In this document: positions 61,276-64,000 of the stretch, in pieces
How positions within the stretch are numbered: the stretch's first letter is position 1
How the letters are laid out: each line of letters starts with the position of its first letter
Source: Treponema sp.
Lineage (GTDB): Bacteria > Spirochaetota > Spirochaetia > Treponematales > Treponemataceae
Assembly: GCA_017935745.1 (NCBI GenBank)
Contig: JAGBGX010000017.1
Coordinates: forward strand, 124,001-188,000
Length of the DNA stretch: 64,000 nucleotides
Direction of reading: 5' to 3'
Translations under genes and position numbers: made by a program
The notes under the pieces: model-generated
Databases searched by the model: none
What the model was told of the DNA's origin: nothing
The model's input: only the letters and a program-made list of their open reading frames with translations

Positions 61276-61602
61276 TTACCTGGCGATTTTTGTGAAAATC
61301 AGAAGCATGATGCCGATTGCCAGAGGAAGCAGTCCTCCGAGCAGGCCCCATGACAGTCCTCCCAGAAGAAAGAACATCACGGACAGAACTGCACCGACCC
61401 CGGTCAGGCACAGCCCGAGCAGCAGGGAAAAATTCCGCAGATTCACCTGGGGAGCCTCGTATGCTCCAAGCTCAATGCGCCTGCTGTTTTCACGGTGCTT
61501 CCACAGAAGCGCAAAAAAAATAACGGATGCTGCAAAGCAGATTCCGACAATCGGAACAATGGAAATAATAACCTGAGCCGCCGGTGAAAGTGTATGCTCC
61601 AT
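61276..61602 (-). CDS. small DUF6249-like membrane protein
   Basis: The 108-aa protein has one N-terminal helix (about residues 10-33), a charged cytoplasmic loop (WKHRENSRRIELGAYEAP) and two C-terminal helices rich in Gly and Leu. The layout resembles DUF6249 proteins, which often sit in ECF sigma operons; this is a tentative match. GGGAG precedes the ATG. It ends 10 nt before the sigma gene, so the three genes form one operon. A sensor or accessory for the anti-sigma factor is a guess from context. Confidence 0.6.
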   Translation of the reverse strand: MEHTLSPAAQVIISIVPIVGICFAASVIFFALLWKHRENSRRIELGAYEAPQVNLRNFSLLLGLCLTGVGAVLSVMFFLLGGLSWGLLGGLLPLAIGIMLLIFTKIAR

Positions 61603-61935
61603 AATACCGCACTCCCATAAAAAGGCAATGAGAGAATATCAATTCTCGATTTGACTTTTTATGTGCTTCCGCAGCAAAGCGAGGAAGCGCTGTTGATAAG
61701 GAAGTTCGCAACGCAAACTTGTGAACAAAAACAGTGACGCTATTTTAGGCACTGTTTTTATTACACTCTCCTGATAATGCACTGGGCAGATTGCAGGCTG
61801 AAAAAGCCGCCCGGCGTCTTCCTCTTTTTTAGGAGACACCGAACAGTAAGACACTTATGCTGAAGAAAAGTTGCAGCTTTTTATCCGTGCGGAGGGCTTT
61901 TGCACCCGGCACTTGCGCCGGGTGCCGTTTTTTTT
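61603..61935. other. 333-bp intergenic region with several inverted repeats
   Basis: No credible gene is present; a 71-codon minus-strand frame has no start signal and atypical composition. The region holds a 16-bp palindrome GAGAATATCAATTCTC (61632-61647), close to the start of the sigma operon and a candidate operator. It also holds a bidirectional terminator-like hairpin (61727-61759) and a strong plus-strand terminator (61902-61936). A GAACTT motif on the minus strand (about 61704) resembles an ECF -35, but no matching -10 is convincing. Confidence 0.5.
61727..61759. terminator. bidirectional terminator-like hairpin
   Basis: AAAAACAGTG and CACTGTTTTT form a perfect 10-bp stem with a 13-nt loop; both strands end in T-runs. 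It is the probable terminator of the AGCS symporter transcript on the minus strand. Confidence 0.65.
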
Positions 61936-61936
61936 T
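61902..61936 (+). terminator. strong plus-strand intrinsic terminator without an upstream gene
   Basis: GCACCCGGC and GCCGGGTGC form a 9-bp stem with a 6-nt loop, followed on the plus strand by CCG and nine T. The T-run touches the stop codon of the oppositely oriented symporter. No plus-strand gene lies upstream, so it hints at an unannotated short RNA or antisense transcript. Confidence 0.6.
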
Positions 61937-63372
61937 CAGGCTGACGGATGGCGTGAAAAATAGTCTTTTGTTGCATGCGCGACAATCCCGCTCATGGCAA
62001 GCAGCGAAATGCAGTTTGGAATCGCCATGAGGCCGTTTGTAATGTCGGCAATGGTAAAGACAGCGTTCACAGTGAAGTACGGTCCGATTGCAACAAAGAC
62101 CACATACAGCAGGCGGTACGCCAGAACATACTTCATGTTTCCATTTGACAAGTACTCAAGGCATTTTTCTGAATAATAGTCCCAGCCGAGGATTGTCGTG
62201 AATGCAAAGAACGCAAGGCAGAGCATCAGCAGGAACTGAACTGAATGGCCGTCGCCGCCGAGAACTTTTGTAAATGCGGCAGACGTAAGCTGCGCTCCCT
62301 GAATTCCTGAGTTCCAGTCAACAGTCCCGCTGATAATGTCGCCGTAGAACGCAATCACAATCGAAAGCCCTGTCATTGTGCAGACAATCAGCGTGTCAAT
62401 CACCGTTCCCGTCATGTTGACGAGCGCCTGCTCAACCGGCTCCTTTGTCTGCACGGGAGCAGCTGCAATCGGCGCAGAACCGAGTCCTGCCTCATTTGAA
62501 AAGATTCCGCGTGCAATTCCTTTCTGCATGGAATCAGTAATCTGCTTCAGCACAAAGCCCATTGCTCCGGCAGTAACAGCGCGGAAGCCGAACGCAGACT
62601 TGAAAATCAGCACAAACGCCGCGGGAATTTTTGTGGCATTCATAATCAGGACGGAAAGCCCGAGAAACACGTAGATAATTGCCATCGCCGGAACGACTTT
62701 TTCTGCAACCTTGGAAATGCGCCGAAGCCCGCCGATAACGACAAGCGCCGTGAACAGCGTGACAGCAAGCCCGGAAATCACTGTCGCATACGTGTAGCTG
62801 CTTCCGAACAGCGTGAACGCGACATGCTCACCGGACGGATCAAACGCATTGTTTACAGCTGATGTGATTCCGTTAATCTGCGTCATCGTTCCGATTCCCA
62901 AAAGCCCTGCAAGCACACCGAACACAGCGAACAGAACGGCAAGCCACTTCCACTTTCTGCCCATGCCTTTTTCAATTGTATAGAACGGGCCGCCGAGAAC
63001 GTGTCCGTCATCCTTTACTTCACGGTACTTTATGGAAAGCATGCATTCCGCATATTTAGTGGCCGTTCCAAAAATAGCCGCAAGCCACATCCAGAAAAGG
63101 GCGCCCGGGCCGCCTGCAACAATGGCAGTCGAAACACCAACAATGTTTCCAGTTCCGATGGTGGCGCTCAAGGCAGTGCACAGCGCCGCAAACCCAGAAA
63201 GCTCGCCTTCCCCTTCCGTCTTGCGGAAGATTCCCCTGAATGCCCTGCCGAGCTTTGTAAACTGAACGCCGCGGGACGCAATCGTCATTGCAAGCCCGGT
63301 TGCCAGAATGAGAACCATAGTCGGGATTCCCCATACGACATCATCGATGCTGTTAAGAACGTGTTCAAACAT
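61936..63372 (-). CDS. AGCS family sodium:alanine/glycine symporter
   Basis: The 478-aa membrane protein starts at ATG 63372 (MFEHVLNSIDDVVWGIPT). Family signatures are GIPTMVLILATGLAMTIASRGVQF, TALSATIGTGNIVGVSTAIVAGGPGALFWMW and FSNEAGLGSAPIAAAPVQTKEPVEQALV. About eleven helices are expected. It imports alanine or glycine with Na+. The leader carries a glycine riboswitch with a terminator, which makes glycine the likely substrate. The longer frame with 12 extra codons reads into the leader and lacks a ribosome site; AAGGA precedes ATG 63372. Confidence 0.92.
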   Translation of the reverse strand: MFEHVLNSIDDVVWGIPTMVLILATGLAMTIASRGVQFTKLGRAFRGIFRKTEGEGELSGFAALCTALSATIGTGNIVGVSTAIVAGGPGALFWMWLAAIFGTATKYAECMLSIKYREVKDDGHVLGGPFYTIEKGMGRKWKWLAVLFAVFGVLAGLLGIGTMTQINGITSAVNNAFDPSGEHVAFTLFGSSYTYATVISGLAVTLFTALVVIGGLRRISKVAEKVVPAMAIIYVFLGLSVLIMNATKIPAAFVLIFKSAFGFRAVTAGAMGFVLKQITDSMQKGIARGIFSNEAGLGSAPIAAAPVQTKEPVEQALVNMTGTVIDTLIVCTMTGLSIVIAFYGDIISGTVDWNSGIQGAQLTSAAFTKVLGGDGHSVQFLLMLCLAFFAFTTILGWDYYSEKCLEYLSNGNMKYVLAYRLLYVVFVAIGPYFTVNAVFTIADITNGLMAIPNCISLLAMSGIVAHATKDYFSRHPSA

Positions 63373-63397
63373 TTTTGCTTGTCCTTGAAAAAAATAA

Positions 63398-63432
63398 GAG
63401 CCGGCCATACCGTTTCCGGCTGAAGCCAGCTC
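63398..63432 (-). terminator. riboswitch expression-platform terminator
   Basis: On the minus strand GAGCTGGC pairs with GCCGGCTC (8 bp, one G-U) around an inner CCG/CGG hairpin, followed by a T-rich stretch (63397-63388). It lies between the glycine aptamer and the symporter ATG. Confidence 0.75.
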
Positions 63433-63456
63433 TCCAAAGAGTGTGTTGAAAGAAAT

Positions 63457-63542
63457 GATTTTCTGTCCACTTTGCCTGAGATATCGGCATGAGCCTTAAC
63501 CCTTCGGCGTTCCGTCAGCGTGCGGAAACTCTCCAGAGAATC
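63457..63542 (-). ncRNA. glycine riboswitch (single aptamer)
   Basis: Read on the minus strand, the P1 arms GATTCTCTG (63542-63534) and CAGAAAATC (63465-63457) pair over 9 positions with one mismatch. Between them are the conserved GGAGAG, GCCGAAGG and CTCAGGCAAAGTGGACAG segments of the glycine aptamer. A second GGAGAG-like start at 63437-63432 is not followed by a full aptamer, so this looks like a singlet with a partial ghost partner. It precedes a terminator and the AGCS symporter, and should tie uptake to glycine level. Confidence 0.85.
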
Positions 63543-63700
63543 AAAAAAGTCATCAACGTGATTTTTTGACAACTTACGATATCATATTTTTTCAATCTGT
63601 TCAATATGCTTGTCTGTGCAGGACACAAAAAACGCGTCTGCCAGAGCGGAATCATCTTCAGCAAAAAAGGGATTCCACATCAGCAGGCAATCCTGAAAAA
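63542..63700. other. gap between riboswitch and tRNA terminator
   Basis: It contains a probable minus-strand promoter for the riboswitch transcript (TTGAAC, 17 bp, TATCGT near 63610-63580). I see no gene and no other structure. Confidence 0.35.
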
Positions 63701-63733
63701 AACATCCCTGCACTGAAATTCAGCGCAGGGATG
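63695..63733 (-). terminator. terminator after tRNA-Arg
   Basis: On the minus strand CATCCCTGC pairs with GCAGGGATG, extended inwards by GCTGAA/TTCAGT to about 14 bp, followed by a run of T. It lies 7 nt past the tRNA. Confidence 0.8.
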
Positions 63734-63740
63734 CCAAGGT

Positions 63741-63814
63741 GACCCTCGCGGGGTTCGAACTCGCTACCTACAGCTTAGGAGGCTGTCGCTCTATCCATAG
63801 TGAGCTAGGGGGTC
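63741..63814 (-). tRNA. tRNA-Arg (anticodon CCU)
   Basis: The cloverleaf has a 7-bp acceptor stem (GACCCCC with GAGGGTC), a D stem GCTC/GAGC and an anticodon arm ACAGC-CTCCTAA-GCTGT with anticodon CCU. The T arm is GCGAG-TTCGAAC-CCCGC. It reads AGG codons. Two A-C mismatches are present, acceptor position 6-67 and T stem 52-62, which is unusual for a tRNA in use. CCA is not encoded. It lies between the efp terminator and its own terminator. Confidence 0.85.
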
Positions 63815-63846
63815 AAAAAAAATCAGCCGGAACTCCAGCAAGGCTG
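63815..63846 (-). terminator. efp terminator
   Basis: On the minus strand CAGCC and GGCTG (63846-63824) form a short stem followed by eight T that touch the 5' end of the tRNA. Confidence 0.6.
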
Positions 63847-63865
63847 CATAGCCCGGCAGAATATG

Positions 63866-64000
63866 CTACTTGTCTTTTGCACGCTCTACAAACGAGCCGT
63901 CGCGCGTGTCAATGACAATGCGGTCGTCCGTGTTGCAGAACAGCGGAACGCGGACTTCCATGCCAGTGTCAAGCGTTGCGGGCTTGAGGGACTTTCCGGA
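63866..64000 (-). CDS. efp: elongation factor P, C-terminal part (window-truncated)
   Basis: The last 44 codons are present and the 5' part lies beyond the window. The sequence [40 protein letters not shown] matches the third OB-fold domain of EF-P, whose usual ending has PLFIxxGDxIxIDTRxGxYxxR. EF-P relieves ribosome stalling at polyproline stretches. The gene is upstream of tRNA-Arg, with a terminator between them. IF-5A-like YeiP is a less likely alternative. Confidence 0.88.
   Translation of the reverse strand, partial: SGKSLKPATLDTGMEVRVPLFCNTDDRIVIDTRDGSFVERAKDK

Noticed and set aside
61639-61854. 71-codon minus-strand ORF between the sigma operon and the symporter
   Set aside because: No ribosome site or promoter, it crosses a terminator hairpin, and its composition is unlike neighbouring genes.

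Overview
The window looks like a chromosome segment from a host-associated Treponema (Spirochaetota), probably a gut or rumen species of roughly 50% GC. The pointers are a phosphonate-type cytidylyltransferase/aminotransferase fusion like that of oral treponemes, a UPF0164/PorV-like outer-membrane barrel next to a large OmpA-domain protein, many TPR lipoproteins, yajC-secD-secF, an AGCS symporter behind a glycine riboswitch, and poly-G tracts inside promoters. The species call is inference; no rRNA gene is present. I saw no prophage, canonical insertion sequence or CRISPR array.

Layout. 1-5070 (+): surface-polymer genes, comprising a truncated membrane sulfatase-fold protein, a TagB/TagF-like glycerophosphotransferase and a PntC-like fusion. 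5136-9266: CotH, DUF4956 and VTC genes on the minus strand with a divergent second CotH gene; a poly-G promoter and a 22-bp palindrome lie between. 9397-11231: a NifU-like protein and its GGGtGRT partner. 11305-17251: Lon, a MATE exporter, an M20 peptidase and a lipoprotein with a second poly-G promoter. 17327-18886: an unusual cassette bounded by a perfect 51-bp direct repeat. It holds a seven-unit array of about 40-bp hairpin repeats, a promoter, a structured leader and a DUF6261-like gene. 18879-29794: EttA, a HAD phosphatase, a YdcF-like protein, GalE, a DUF2798 protein, a second ABC-F protein, a lipoprotein and oligoendopeptidase F. 29868-30005: a 23-bp tandem array between convergent genes. 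30082-44861: envelope functions, including OmpA/Ig and barrel proteins, IspH, SecF-SecD-YajC, TPR lipoproteins, a lytic transglycosylase and a second OmpA protein. 44865-49375: TcdA and the purE-purF-purM-purN operon. 49458-55443: TPR and LamG proteins, and UvrC. 55476-60199: glycogen phosphorylase and debranching enzyme. 60222-61602: anti-sigma factor, ECF sigma factor and a small membrane protein. 61936-64000: glycine riboswitch with AGCS symporter, tRNA-Arg(CCU) and the 3' end of efp.

How it works together. Much of the window builds or modifies the envelope: polymer transferases, CotH/VTC, lipoproteins, barrels, OmpA proteins and Sec. Two envelope-type units carry G9 tracts in the -35/-10 spacer, which suggests switching by slipped-strand mispairing. 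At least eight genes place a good -35/-10 pair so that transcription should begin at or next to the ATG, with no Shine-Dalgarno sequence, so leaderless mRNAs appear common. The strongest candidate for something undescribed is the 17.3-18.9 kb cassette, a hairpin-repeat array apparently travelling with a protein of unknown function whose ribosome site is sequestered in an RNA hairpin. Family names come from reading the translations; no database search was possible.
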